Of a stretch of 64,000 nucleotides of DNA, positions 40,278 through 53,149 are shown one piece after another. The stretch is from Zeus faber (taxonomy: Eukaryota; Chordata; Actinopteri; Zeiformes; Zeidae). The stretch lies in NCBI GenBank assembly GCA_960531495.1, contig OY482866.1:18208846-18272845 (forward strand), written 5' to 3'. The notes beneath the pieces were generated by a model. It saw nothing but the letters and a program-made list of their open reading frames with translations. It did no database searches and had not been told where the DNA came from. Numbering within the stretch: position 1 is the first letter of the stretch; each line of letters starts with the position of its first letter. Both the position numbers and the translations under genes were made by a program.

Positions 40278-40382
40278 TTTATATGTGTATATATGTTTTT
40301 GTATATGTGTTTTTTGTATATTATTTGCGGTGATTATTCTCTGTTTCTGTGCTGCTCTGGATTTAAGGGCAGACGTTGTCAT
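40151..40382. mobile_element. Foldback element with an AT-repeat loop
   Basis: About 65 bp inverted arms: ATGACAACGTCTGCGCTTAA at the left pairs with TTAAGGGCAGACGTTGTCAT at the right, and CAGAGCAGCACAGAAACAGA with its complement. The middle (40220-40272) is (TA)n with further TATATGTGTATA sequence. Confidence 0.9.
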
Positions 40383-40917
40383 TCCCTGAGAGAGCACTTT
40401 TCATTGTTAAAACTAAGTTAAATAACTCACATTTATAAAATAATGATGTTATTACCGTTGACCTTGGATGTCCATATATGTCCACCATATCAACCTCGTA
40501 AATACATAGTTACTTGTAATCATAATTTATACCCATATCAATACTCATACGCATTGCATTGTCTGTATATTTTATTTATTTTACTATTCTTATTTTGCTT
40601 TCTTATATATTTGGGAAACTTTTTTTAATTTTTGTTTCTTTTTTTTCAAATTTAATTCTTATTCTATTTTACCTTATTATCTTATTCATATGTTTTTTTT
40701 TCTCAAACTGTGAAGCTTTCTGGTGCGATCAATTCCTAGTACGTCTACATGCAGTGCTAGACGCAGTTCGGCCAACGGCCACGAGGGGGAGGAGCCGAGT
40801 GTCGCATGCGATCACGGATACGCTGCAACTATTGGACCAACGAGTTGTACAAATACAAACTAGACCTGACCTGCGTTGTGTGGAGAGGGCAGCAGCATCC
40901 CAGCTCAGCTCTAGCAG
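40383..40917. other. AT-rich spacer, no recognised gene
   Basis: T-rich to 40.71 kb, then about 200 bp of balanced sequence. A long + frame running through it into the GATA repeat (40559-42028) is an artefact. Confidence 0.6.
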
Positions 40918-40918
40918 A

Positions 40919-40975
<57 letters not shown>

Positions 40976-41014
40976 ATATCTGTCTATCTATCTGTCTATC
41001 TGTCTATCTATCTG

Positions 41015-41045
<31 letters not shown>

Positions 41046-41090
41046 GTCTATCTATCTGTCTATCTGTCTATCTATCTGTCTGTCTATCTG

Positions 41091-41121
<31 letters not shown>

Positions 41122-41166
41122 GTCTATCTATCTATCTATCTGTCTATCTGTCTATCTATCTATCTG

Positions 41167-41203
<37 letters not shown>

Positions 41204-41208
41204 GTCTG

Positions 41209-41253
<45 letters not shown>

Positions 41254-41767
41254 GTCTGTCTATCTATCTATCTGTCTATCTATCTATCTGTCTATCTATC
41301 TGTCTATCTATCTATCTATCTGTCTATCTATCTGTCTATCTATCTGTCTATCTATCTGTCTATCTATCTATCTATCTGTCTATCTATCTATCTGTCTATC
41401 TATCTGTCTATCTATCTATCTATCTGTCTATCTATCTATCTATCTGTCTTTCTATCTATCTATCTGTCTGTCTATCCATCTATCTGTCTGTCTATCCATC
41501 TATCTATCTATCTATCTATCTGTCTGTCTATCTATCTATCTATCTGTCTATCTATCTATGTCTGTCTATCCATCTATCTATCTATCTATCTATCTGTCTA
41601 TCTATCTATCTGTCTATCTATCTGTCTATCTATCTATCTATCTGTCTATCTATCTATCTATCTGTCTATCTATCTATGTCTGTCTATCCATCTATCTATC
41701 TGTCTATCTATCTATGTCTTTCTATCTATCTATCTGTCTGTCTATCCATCTATCTGTCTGTCTATCC

Positions 41768-41823
<56 letters not shown>

Positions 41824-41828
41824 GTCTG

Positions 41829-41871
<43 letters not shown>

Positions 41872-41880
41872 GTCAGTCAG
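40918..41880. repeat. ~960 bp (CTAT)n/(CTGT)n array
   Basis: Mixed GATA/GACA-type tetranucleotides with occasional CCAT and TTCT variants, ending in (CAGT)n. Three + frames stay open through it because the unit contains no stop. Confidence 0.98.
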
Positions 41881-42170
41881 TCAGTCAGTCAGTCTACATA
41901 AAACAACTACATCTGTAATGTATAAGAGTTTATTTCCAAATAAAATAATATGTTTGAATCCATATTATACGTACAGACAGTATATCTTATATCATACATA
42001 TATTATATTATACATATTTGTTACATAGTATATATTATATCATACATATATTATATTATACATATTTGTTACATAGTATATATTATATCATATATATTAT
42101 TTTATATCTATTTATTTAATTGTATTTCATGATGCTGACACCAGATCGAAACACTGCGCGTCAGTTGAAG
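41881..42170. repeat. Flank of the host repeat, AT-rich
   Basis: ATCTGTAATGTATAAGAGTT and tandem TATTATATCATACATA sequence resemble the flanks of the 47.2-48.5 kb arrays. It ends in GATGCTGACACCAGATCGAA and CACTGCGCGTCAGTTGAAG, where the LINE begins. Confidence 0.7.
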
Positions 42171-44168
42171 AGATTCAAGATTCAAGATTCAAGATTTTGT
42201 ATTTGTCACATACATATACATACTTTCATACATATATGCAGTGAAATGTAATGCAACGCACCCGGTGATAGCACACAATATGTCCTCGGAAAAAAAATAA
42301 AAGTAAAAAATTCCTTTCTAATAGGCCGACTAACTGACTCCTAAAACGTAATACAGTAAGTTGAATACTTATAGAATAAGATAAAAATATATAGAATAAA
42401 ATACAATAAAAATAAAATTAAATAAAATGGAATAGGTTGAAGGAATATGGCTATGTATATACAGATATGTGCAATTAAAGTGGCATGTGAATTAAAGTGG
42501 CATGTGAATGTGAATAGTGTGAGGTAGTGTTTGGGATAATACAGCACAGTATACAACAGTACGGCGCAGCAATACGGCATCACGAACAACCCTGAACAGT
42601 GACACAGTATGCGGTACAGTATGCTACATACAGTACAGTAGGTAGTGGAGCCTAGTGCATGGCTCAGTTAGGACCCCTGGTGAGGTCAGCGTTGACAGTT
42701 CTGATGGCTTGAGGGAAGAAACTCCGTCTCAGTCTCTCTGTTCTCGCTGTGTGACTGCGGAGGCGCTTGCCTGACCGCAGCAGCTGAACCAGTCCGTTGT
42801 TGGGGTGATGAGGAATCTTCATGATCCTACGGGCTCTGCTACTACACCTCCTGGTGTATAACTCCTGCAAGGGGGGGAGGGTGGTTCCAGTGGTACGTTC
42901 AGCTGAACGCACCACCCTCTGCAGGGCCCACCTGTCCTGGGCAGTACAGTTCCCAAACCAGGCAGTGATGTTGCCTGTCAGGATGCTCTCCACTGCTCCA
43001 GAGTAGAAGGACTTGAGGATCCTCACCGAGACCCGCAATTTCCTCAGCTGCCTGAGGTGGTAGAGACGCTGCCTCGCCTTTCTCACCAGAGTGTCTATGT
43101 GAACAGTCCATGTTAAGTCCTCTGTGATGTGGACTCCCAGATATCTGAAGCTGCTCACCCTGTCGACAGAAGTCCCATTAATCCACAGGGGCGCGTGCGT
43201 CCTCGATTGTGAGCCACGCCTAAAGTCCACAATCAGCTCCTTGGTTTTGCTGACGTTCAGGTGTAGGCTGTTGTCCTGGCACCAGAGTGACAGGTCAGCC
43301 ACCTCCTCGCGGTAGGCCTTCTCATCGCAGTCGGTGATCATGTGTGTACAGGGAGTACAGTAGGGGGCTGAGGACGCAGCCCTGGGGGGATCCTGTATTC
43401 AGGGTGAGGGAGCTTGACATTTACTTCCCCACCTTGACCACCTGGGGGCGGGCTGTGAGGAAGTCCAGGATCCAGGGGCACAGCGGACCATTCAATCCGA
43501 GCTCCATCAGCTTGACAGCCAGTCTGGTGGGGACTATGGTGTTGAAGGCTGAACTGTAATCGATGAACAGCAATCTCACATAGGCCCCCTTCTGGCCATC
43601 CAGGTGCGTGAGCGTGGTGGGCTGTACCTGGGAAACCGAGTCATCCGTGGATCTGTTCTGCCGGTACGCGAACTGCAACGGGTCCAAGGTGCGGGGGAGG
43701 GAGGCGCAGATGTAATCCTTAATCAACCTCTCGAAACACTTCATGACCACCGAGGTGAGGGCCACGGGACGGTAGTCATTCAGGCAGGTCGGAGAGGTGA
43801 TCTTCGGGACAGGAACGACGGTGGACCTCTTGAAGCAGGACGGGACCACTGATTCAGCCAGGGAGATGTTGAATATTGTGGTGAACACCGGAGCTAGCTG
43901 GTTAGCACAGGTCTTCAGTACTCGTCCAGATATGCCGTCTGGGCCCGCAGCTTTCCTGGTGTTCACCCGCATCAAAGCCCTCCTGACCTCGTGCACGGAC
44001 ACTGAGAGTACGCGCTCATCCCCAGCGGTGTAACTCCAATTAGCCGGCGAGCTAGCGGTGCTGCTGCCAGACTCGAACCGCGCATAAAAGGAGTTCAGTT
44101 GGTTGGCCAGGGAGGCGTCCGCACTCGTGGCTGGGGAGGAGCTGCTCTTGTAGTTTGTTTGAGGTGAA
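42171..44168 (-). mobile_element. 5'-truncated LINE with reverse transcriptase (L2/Rex-like)
   Basis: On the - strand 44168-43421 encodes KAAGPDGISGRVLKTCANQL, DYRPVALTSVVMKCFERLI, LQFAYRQNRSTDDS and [15 protein letters not shown]. An in-frame stop at about 43425 and a frameshift near 43.34 kb follow. 43341-42664 then encodes DLSLWCQDNSLHLNVSKTK, SSFRYLGVHITEDLTW and the C-terminal RRSFFPQAIRTVN. The tail of TTGAATC repeats ends near 42171. The insertion lies inside another repeat, which fixes both ends. It has no endonuclease domain and is not active. Confidence 0.9.
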
Positions 44169-44347
44169 AGCGCGGTCTGGGGCGCCCCCTGCGGTACAAC
44201 AGCCACACTGCATCTATTTCCATCTGTTATTGCTGCTGTTGCTGCTGCTGTTTTTGCTATCGCTGGCGTAGTTGTTTTTGTTGTTGTTTTTGTTGTTGTT
44301 GCTGTTGGTGTTGTTGTTGCTGCTGCTGTTGTTGTTGTTGTTTCTGT

Positions 44348-44382
<35 letters not shown>

Positions 44383-44619
44383 TTGTTTCTATTGTTGCTT
44401 CTGCTGCTGTTGTTGTTTCTGTTGCTGCTGTTGTTGTTGTCGCTGCTGTTGTTGTTGTTGTTGTTGTTGTTTCTGTTGCTGCTGCTGTTGTTTTTGCTGC
44501 TGTTGTTGTTTCTGTTGTTGTTTCAGTTGTGGCTGCTGTTGTTTTTGCTGGTTTTTCTGTTGTTTATGTTGTTGCTGCTGTAGTTGTTTCTCCTGTTGTT
44601 TCTAGTCTTGTTTCAAGTT

Positions 44620-44702
44620 CAAGTTCAAGTTAAATTTCAAGAGATTATTTGTCACATACATATACATACGGTCATACATACTGTTTATGCAGTGAAATAT
44701 CT
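44620..44702 (-). mobile_element. LINE tail fragment inside the trinucleotide field
   Basis: TTCAAG repeats, then GTCACATACATATACATACG and GCAGTGAAAT. It was duplicated with its surroundings to 45.51-45.60 kb. Confidence 0.6.
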
Positions 44703-45507
44703 GGTTCTGTTGTTATTTCTAATGTTGCTGTTGTTGTTGCTGTTTCTGTTGTTGCTGTTGTTGCTGCTGTTTCTGTTGTTGTTTTTCTGTTGTTGCTGCT
44801 GTTGCTGCTATTGCTGCTGTTTCTGTTGTTTCTGTTGTTTCTGTTGTTGTTGCTGTTATTTCTGGAGATGTTTCTGTTTTTGCTGCGGTTGCTACTGTTG
44901 CTGCTGTTTCTGGTGTTGCTGCTGCTGCTGTTGCCGTTGTTTCTGTTGTTGCTGCTGTTTTTGTTGTTGTTTCTGTTGTTGCTGCTATCATTGCTTCTGC
45001 TGTTGTTGTTGTTGCTGTTGTTGCTGATGGTGTTGTTGTTGCTGCTGCTGTTGTTGTTTCTGTTGCTGCGCTTGTTGTTGTTTCTGTTGTTGTTGCTGCT
45101 GTTGTTGCTACTGCTGTTGTGGTTGTTTTTGTTGTTATTGCTGCTAGTGTTGTTGTTGCTGCTGCTGCTGTTGTTGTTGTTTCTGTTGCTGCTGCTGTTG
45201 TTGCTGCTGTTTTTGCTATCGCTGTTGTAGTTGTTTTTGTTGTTGTTTTTGTTGTTGTTGCTGCTGGTGTTGTTTTTGCTGCTGCTGTTGTTGTTGTTTC
45301 TGTTGTTGCTGCTGCTGTTGTTGTTGTTTCTGTTGCTGCTGTTGTTGTTGTCGCTGCTGTTGTTGTTTCTGTTGCTGCTGCTGTTGTTTTTGCTGCTGTT
45401 GTTGTTTCTGTTGTTGTTTCAGTTGTGGCTGCTGTTGTTTTTGCTGGTTTTTCTGTTGTTTATGTTGTTGCTGCTGTAGTTGTTTCTCCTGTTGTTTCTG
45501 GTCTTGT

Positions 45508-45602
45508 TTCAAGTTCAAGTTCAAGTTCAAGTTAAATTTCAAGAGATTATTTGTCACATACATATACATACGGTCATACATACTGTATATGCAGTGAAAT
45601 AT
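45508..45602 (-). mobile_element. Second LINE tail fragment
   Basis: Same sequence as 44.62-44.70 kb with one extra CAAGTT unit. Confidence 0.6.
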
Positions 45603-47139
45603 CTGGTTCTGTTGTTATTTCTAATGTTGCTGTTGTTGCCGCTGTTGCTGTTGTTGCTGTTGTTGCTGCTGTTTCTGTTGTTGTTTTCTGTTGTTGCTGC
45701 TGTTGCTGCTGTTGGTGCTGTTTCTGTTGTTTCTGTTGTTTCTGTTGTTGTTGCTGTTATTTCTGTAGATGTTTCTGTTTTTGCTGCAGTTGCTGCTGTT
45801 GCTGCTGTTTCTGGTGTTGCTGCTGCTGCTGTTGCTGTTGTTTCTGTTGTTGCTGCTGTTTCTGTTGATGCTACTGTTTTTGTTGTTGTTTCTGTTGTTG
45901 CTGCTATCATTGCTTCTGTTGTTGTTGCTGCTATTGTTGTTGTTACTGTTGTTGCTGATGGTGTTGTTGTTGCTGCTGCTGTTGTTGTTTCTGTTGTTGT
46001 TGCTGCTGTTGCTGCTGTTGTTGCTACTGCTGTTGTGGTTGTTTTTGTTGTTATTGCTGCTGGTGTTGTTGTTGCTGTTGTTGTTGTTTCTGTTGCTGCT
46101 GCTGCTGTTGTTGCTGCTGTTGTTATTTCTGTTGTTGTTGCTGCCGTTGTTGTTTGTGTTTCTGCTGCTGTTGTTGTCGCTGCTGTTGTTGTTGTTTTTG
46201 TTGTTGTTGCTGCTGGTGTTGTTGTTGTTGTTGTTGTTTCTGTTGCTGCTGCTGTTGTTTTTGCTGTTGTTGTTGTTGTTTCTGTTGTTGTTTCAGTTGT
46301 GGCTGCTGTTTTTTTTGCTGGTTTTTCTGTTGTTTATGTTGTTGCTGGTGTAGTTTTTTCTCCTGTTGTTTCTGGTCTTGTTTCTGGTTCTGTTGTTACT
46401 TCTGATGTTGCTGTTGTTGCTGTTGTTGCTGCTGTTTCTGTTGTTGTTTTTCTGTTGTTGCTGTTGTTTCTATTGTTGCTGTTGTTTCTGTTGTTGTTGC
46501 TGTTATGTCTGGGTTGTTTCTGTTGTTGCTGCGGTTGCTGCTGTTTCTGCTTTTGCTGTTGTTTCTGTTGTTGCTGCTGTTTCTGTTGTTGCTGCTGTTT
46601 TTGTTGTTGTTTCTGCTGTTGCTGCTATCATTGCTGCTGCTGTTGTTGTTGCTGCTATTGTTGTTGTTTCTGTTGTTGCTGATGGTGTTGTCGTTGCTGC
46701 TGCTGCTGTTGTTGTTGTTTCTGTTGCTGTTGCTTCTCTTGTTGTTGTTTCTGTTGTTGTTGCTGCTGTTGCTGCTGCTATTGTTGCTACTGCTGTTGTG
46801 GTTGTTTTTGTTGTTATTGCTGCTAGTGTTGTTGTTGCTGCTGCTGTTGTTGTTTTTGTTGCTGCTGCTGTTATTGTTGCTGCTGTTGTTGTTTCTGTTG
46901 TTTCTGCTGCGTCTGTTGTTGCTACTGCTGATGTAATTATTTTGTTGTTGTTTTTGTTGTTGTTTTCTGTTGTTGTTGTTGCTGTTGTTTTGCCTCTTTT
47001 GTTGTTGCTGTTGTTTCAAGGGCATTCTTTTGAAATGACCAGCTGACAACAATGTTCTTTCTTTGATTGTATTTCTTTGTAAAGCACATTGTGTTGCCCT
47101 GTTATGAAATGCACTTTGTAAATAAAGTGTGACTTGGCT

Positions 47140-47540
<401 letters not shown>

Positions 47541-47845
47541 TTCCAAATAAAAATGATATGTTTGAATCTATATTATGTGTACATGGTATATATTGTAAAA
47601 TATGTATTATACCTATTTATTACATAGTACATAGTTTATATTATTTAGTATATATTATATTATATCCATTTTTACATAGTATGTGTTATATCATATATAT
47701 ATATATCTATTATATTATATATATTTATTACACATTACATGGTATAAATCATATCATATATATATTATATTAATGCATATTTGTAACATAGTACATAGTA
47801 TCTATTTTATCATAGATATATTATATTGTATCTATTCATTTTATT
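47541..47845. other. AT-rich TATATTATATC repeats
   Basis: Degenerate TATTATATTATAT sequence between the two GATA arrays. No gene. Confidence 0.7.
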
Positions 47846-48497
<652 letters not shown>

Positions 48498-48900
48498 AGA
48501 GAAATAAATAGATATAATATAATATATATATGATATAATATATACTATGTACTATTTAATAAATATGTATTATATCATATATATATGATATAATAGTTAC
48601 TATGTGCTATGTCGTAAATAGATATAATTTAATATATTTATTATATTATATATACTATGTACTATGTAATAAATAGATATCATATAATATATAATATGTA
48701 CTATGTAATAAATTGATATAATATAAATATATAATATTATATATACTATGTACTCTGTATTAAATAGATATAATAGTTCAAGTTCAGGTTCAAGAGATTA
48801 TTTGTCACATACATATATACATAGGGTCATACATATATATGCAGTGAAATGTCATGACACCCGCTGATTAGGCACAATAAGCTCCATAAGCTCTAAAAAT
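48498..48900. repeat. AT-rich repeats plus LINE tail
   Basis: ATATAATATATACTATGTAC-type units to 48.77 kb. A LINE tail copy (48775-48865) follows with TTCAAG, GTCACATACATATA and GCAGTGAAATGTCATG. Confidence 0.7.
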
Positions 48901-50300
48901 ACTAAAAATACTCAAATGTGCGCATATTATATTATATATACTATGTACGTATGATATGGAGTCAGACATATCATTTTTATCGGTAAATAAACCCGCAACA
49001 TTACGGACAAAGTTGCGTGTTTGATATTTTTGGAGTGTTTAAGAACAGTTCCACTCTGAGCGTGCGCGAATGTGTGCGTGTGTGCGCGCGCGTGTGTGTT
49101 TTTTGTTTTAATTTCACGTTTTAAAAAGAAGAAGAACCGATGAACCGAGCTTTGTTGCACAGATTCAGCGCAAAGTTCCGACAAACACAATGCGCGTTTT
49201 TATTGATGCAATTGTTTCATGATAATATATATACTGTATATATATATACTGTATATATATATATATATATATATCTTTTTTTTTTTGATAGATATATAAT
49301 CTTTAATATATATTTAAAAAATGCTGTCTGCTCATATCTGCTGTTTGTGTCATTCGTTTCTGCGTGAAATAAACTGTTTGTCAATGAACTGAAATAAAGT
49401 ACGAGTCGAGTGTTTGGGGTATTTTATGATGTTTTTAGCTTCTGGTTGAATTGTAATCTTCACAGTAATAACTTTCTTTAAAGAGTGTGATTATGGATTT
49501 AATCTTTGACGGTGGAACCTATATTCAACAGTTTTCTTTGGGACGTGTTGCTCCATTTAACAAAGGAGACGCTGTTTTTGTTTCGGTTTTATTATAGGCC
49601 ACCGTTGTTCGCCCATAATAAAGTCTGCGTGTGAAGAAAAACGTTTTAAAACGTTTAAAAAGGGTTTTCAGAGGTTATTGCTGCCATTCACTCTGGAGAC
49701 TATACCTGATACATTTCATTTGGGTTTTTCCTTACAAATATATCAGGTATGATTCTACTTTTCTTCTCCTTTTCTCGCCCACCTTTCAACCTCCGTGGGT
49801 GGACCTGCCTTATTAACTATATACACACCATCAGTGACCCCACGCCAAACGAAGCTCCACCATGCTCAGTAAAAATAAAGTAAGAGAGGCCTCATAAAGC
49901 GGATTTTTCTCTCTGAAAGAGGAAAACACATTTTAAAATGTATCTTTAAATCGTCTCTTCTAAATTGGGTTCTCAAACGTAGACGTGCGTCTTTATTATT
50001 ATTATTTTCAATTTGAAAACACCTGAAAAATGTTTTTCCAAACATTTAAGCAATCTTATCTTATCTTATCTTATATTATATTATATTACAATATCTTATC
50101 AAGCTTCTCAGTTCCTTCATATTTTCATTTCATTTCCAAAGCGGTCACTTCCTGGAAACTGGAGACTTCTGCTCCCAGAGGAAACATTTAAAAAGCATCA
50201 TCACATGACTGCAGATAAATTCGGTCTAAACGACAAACAAACAAACGAACAAACAAACAAACAAATAATCAAATAAACAACAGAACATTATCAACATATA
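48901..50300. other. Spacer without a recognised gene
   Basis: Mostly single-copy within the window. A TATA/CTGTATA stretch lies at 49.22-49.28 kb and (TTATC)n at 50.05-50.10 kb. No frame looks coding. Confidence 0.5.
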
Positions 50301-50439
50301 CATTTATTTTACAGTTTTCCCTTTTGAATGCGTTTCATTTTCAAGGAAAAAAAATCTTCAAATTTGTACCTATTATTTGTTGTTACAGTAAATCGTTACA
50401 GTGTCTGTATTCAAATATTTTGTACTTAAACAAACCAAA

Positions 50440-50985
50440 CTTACACAAATCAAAACTAAACTCAACGTTACAACTGTACAACGTTACGACTTTACAAATT
50501 TACAACACTGCTATTGTACAACACCATTTAAACGTTACAATTATACAATTTTACATGCGCTTTGCATTTGTTTCAAATCTACAGCTTTACAACTTTTGAG
50601 CTTTACAGATTAACTGTTTTATGACTTTACCACGGTACAACTTTACAATATAAACACTGCAACTTTGAAGCTTTGCAACCGTACAACTTTACAACCGTAC
50701 GACTTTACGACTTTGCAACTTTGCAACGCACCGTTTAACAGCTCTACAACGTTACAGTACTTTGTAACTTCACACCCTGGTATATTTACAACTTTACAAC
50801 CTCGCAATTTTACAACCGTACAACTCTGCAACTTTGTAACTTGCAACTCTACCCCTTTACAACACGACACTTTTACAACTCTACAGCTGTACGACGTTGC
50901 AACTCTACAACTTTACGACAATACAACTTTAAAATGTTGAAACTCGACAGTTTTACAGTTTTACAACTTTACGTCACAACAAATT
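50440..50985. repeat. ACAACTTT-based degenerate minisatellite
   Basis: About 50 units of 8-12 bp such as TTTACAACTTTACAACCG and variants with GTACAAC or GCAAC. The open frames on both strands are artefacts. Confidence 0.85.
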
Positions 50986-51067
50986 GTGCTGTTGAAGATG
51001 AAGATGAAGATGAAGAAATGAAGATAATTCTCATGTTTGAAGGTAAATTGTTGGAAAACGTCCAATC

Positions 51068-51069
51068 CA

Positions 51070-51128
<59 letters not shown>

Positions 51129-51150
51129 GTCTTTCTGTCTGTCTGTCTAG
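51068..51150. repeat. (CTGT)n/(CTAT)n microsatellite
   Basis: Short tetranucleotide run. Confidence 0.95.
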
Positions 51151-51540
51151 AATGAAGATACCACAAACCCATACAGTTTTTACTTAGATTTTGCGTGAAA
51201 ATTTTGAAATAAAATAATAGACCCCGACCATATCAGTGTAGAATGTGGATGTGTAAACCTACATGCGGCTCACGGTTTGTTAAATATTTAGAATTCTTTT
51301 GACAGATTTACTTAAAGCCTGAATGTGTGAACTCTGCGTGGCCCGGTGGCCCCATCCTGACCCCTGGGATTACAGTAAGCTCTGCTGTTTGATCTGATTG
51401 ATCAGATCCATTTCCACGAGGGACGATAGTCCAATCCAGCAACAAGCTGCTGGTGGAGTCCATGGGAGTTTCCACTGGGTCGCACTATCATGAAGTGGGT
51501 GACATGTATACTGTACATTATCATTATTACCCCTGTTAAA
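51151..51540. other. Single-copy spacer
   Basis: Balanced composition with no repeats or gene. It contains the palindrome TGATCTGATTGATCAGATCA (51389-51408, imperfect). Confidence 0.4.
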
Positions 51541-51552
51541 CACTGCACATTA

Positions 51553-51585
51553 CAATAATAATAATAATAATTATTATTGGAATAG

Positions 51586-51635
<50 letters not shown>

Positions 51636-51637
51636 CT
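51553..51637. repeat. (ATT)n microsatellite
   Basis: AAT then TTA runs; TATA/CTGTATA repeats follow at 51.72-51.78 kb. Confidence 0.95.
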
Positions 51638-51994
51638 GTGATCAAAATGCCACATAATTATTATTTTTATATGAACACTGATGCATACTGTATATACATA
51701 CATAAAACATTTTAGCATTTCTTATATATATATATACAGCATGTATATATATATATATAGTATATATATACTGTATATATAATGCATCCACAGTATACTT
51801 CAATTATTTTCGTTTTGTGAAATAAAAATCTTCCATCCCGAATCTTCAAACGCATTATAAGCCCAGTTATATTGTTATAGCAGCTGAATATCAGGGATGT
51901 TTGAACAGATCCCATTCGAACACCATTGGAAACGTATAAACAAACGTTACACCCCAAAGCTGTCTTTTTGTGCTTTTTAAGAAAATTTAGAGAC

Positions 51995-52145
51995 GATGTG
52001 TGTGTGTGCGTGTGTGTGTGTGTGTGCGTGCGTGTGCGTGTGTGCGTGTGTGTGTGTGTGTGTGTGTATGTGAGTGTGTGTGTGAGAGTGTGTGTGTGAG
52101 AGTGTGTGTATGTGTATGCGCGCGCCCACGCGCGCGTGTGTGTGC
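51995..52145. repeat. (GT)n with GC-rich interruptions
   Basis: GT/GCGT/GAGAGT mixture. Confidence 0.95.
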
Positions 52146-52374
52146 ATGCATATGGTTTAAATGGACAAAATACCTGAATACCCACCAACAGGACAGATTG
52201 CGCGTCCTCGCAATATGAATGCACCACCAACGCTGTCGTTTCTAAATATTCTAGATGCACATAGTTCAAACAATTTAAAGATATTTAAAAGTCTTCATAA
52301 TGTCTATTTTTTACTTTTATCTTATGCCCTGTGGACCAAAGATTGTCGTTTGGTCTGTCCTTATAAACACTGTA

Positions 52375-52438
52375 TTTGTGTGTGCGCGTGTGTGTGCGTG
52401 CGTGCGTGTGTATGTGCGTGCGTGCGTGTTTCCGTGTG
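52375..52438. repeat. (GTGC)n/(GT)n microsatellite
   Basis: GTGTGCGTGC units. Confidence 0.9.
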
Positions 52439-52510
52439 TTTGACTGACAGCTCCCATTCATCATTCCATCTGAACAACCTGTCTGTGTGGGGTAATTACG
52501 GCCTGCGTTG

Positions 52511-52521
52511 AACACACACAG

Positions 52522-52580
<59 letters not shown>

Positions 52581-52600
52581 CACACACCCACACACACAGC
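52511..52600. repeat. (CA)n microsatellite
   Basis: About 35 CA units with minor interruptions. Confidence 0.97.
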
Positions 52601-53149
52601 AAAACTATAATTATATTATCCCGCTGCAAAACGCCTTTCTTAAACATGTTTTCACCTGCAGGAGGGAAACACCATCCTATGCGTGTAGTTACAGCAATTA
52701 CTTCACAATCACGGCAACACGGCGAAGCTGCTGCCGCCGCACAACAGCCACAACACATCAACGTTGCAAAAAAACCAAACGTTATTGCACCTTTTACACC
52801 CGAAATGTAAATGTATATTTAAAATGTCGCTTAAACGAATGTATTTTTAAATGCGTATGTTCAATTAGAAAAGTAAATTATATGCATTTTTAAAATACAT
52901 TTGATGTAATTGTTTTACTTTTAAATATATTTGTTTCGATTATAAGATACAGTGATTTCGTTTAAAACATACACATAAATATATACGAACGTCTTTTAAG
53001 GTGAACAGAAACGACTTTGTTATTATGATTGTGATTATTTTTTTTTTTTTTTTAATCTTTTTGTGTTTCACTCGGAAACTCGTGCGCTTTCCATTTTTTT
53101 TTTTACTTACTACCAAACGGTTTTAATGTACTTTTCACTATGCAATAAA

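Larger units (their letters stand above)
44220..47015. repeat. 2.8 kb (GTT/GCT)n trinucleotide field
   Basis: GTT, GCT and TTC trinucleotides, which read CAA/CAG on the - strand. A higher-order unit of about 0.9 kb is present: the marker GTTTCTCCTGTTGTTTCT with a LINE tail recurs at 44.59 and 45.49 kb, and a marker without the tail at 46.35 kb. Poly-Leu, poly-Val, poly-Cys and (-) poly-Gln frames here, up to 400 codons, are artefacts of the unit. Confidence 0.95.

Noticed and set aside
40559-42028. 489-codon open frame
   Set aside because: It is produced by the GATA/GACA array; no domain, codon bias or splice context.
42664-44206. A host gene with reverse-transcriptase similarity
   Set aside because: Frameshifted, with an in-frame stop, truncated and inserted into another repeat; a dead LINE.
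44272-47052. Poly-Leu, poly-Val, poly-Cys and poly-Gln/Asn proteins up to 400 aa
   Set aside because: All frames of one trinucleotide repeat are open, interrupted by LINE tails; nothing suggests a polyglutamine gene.
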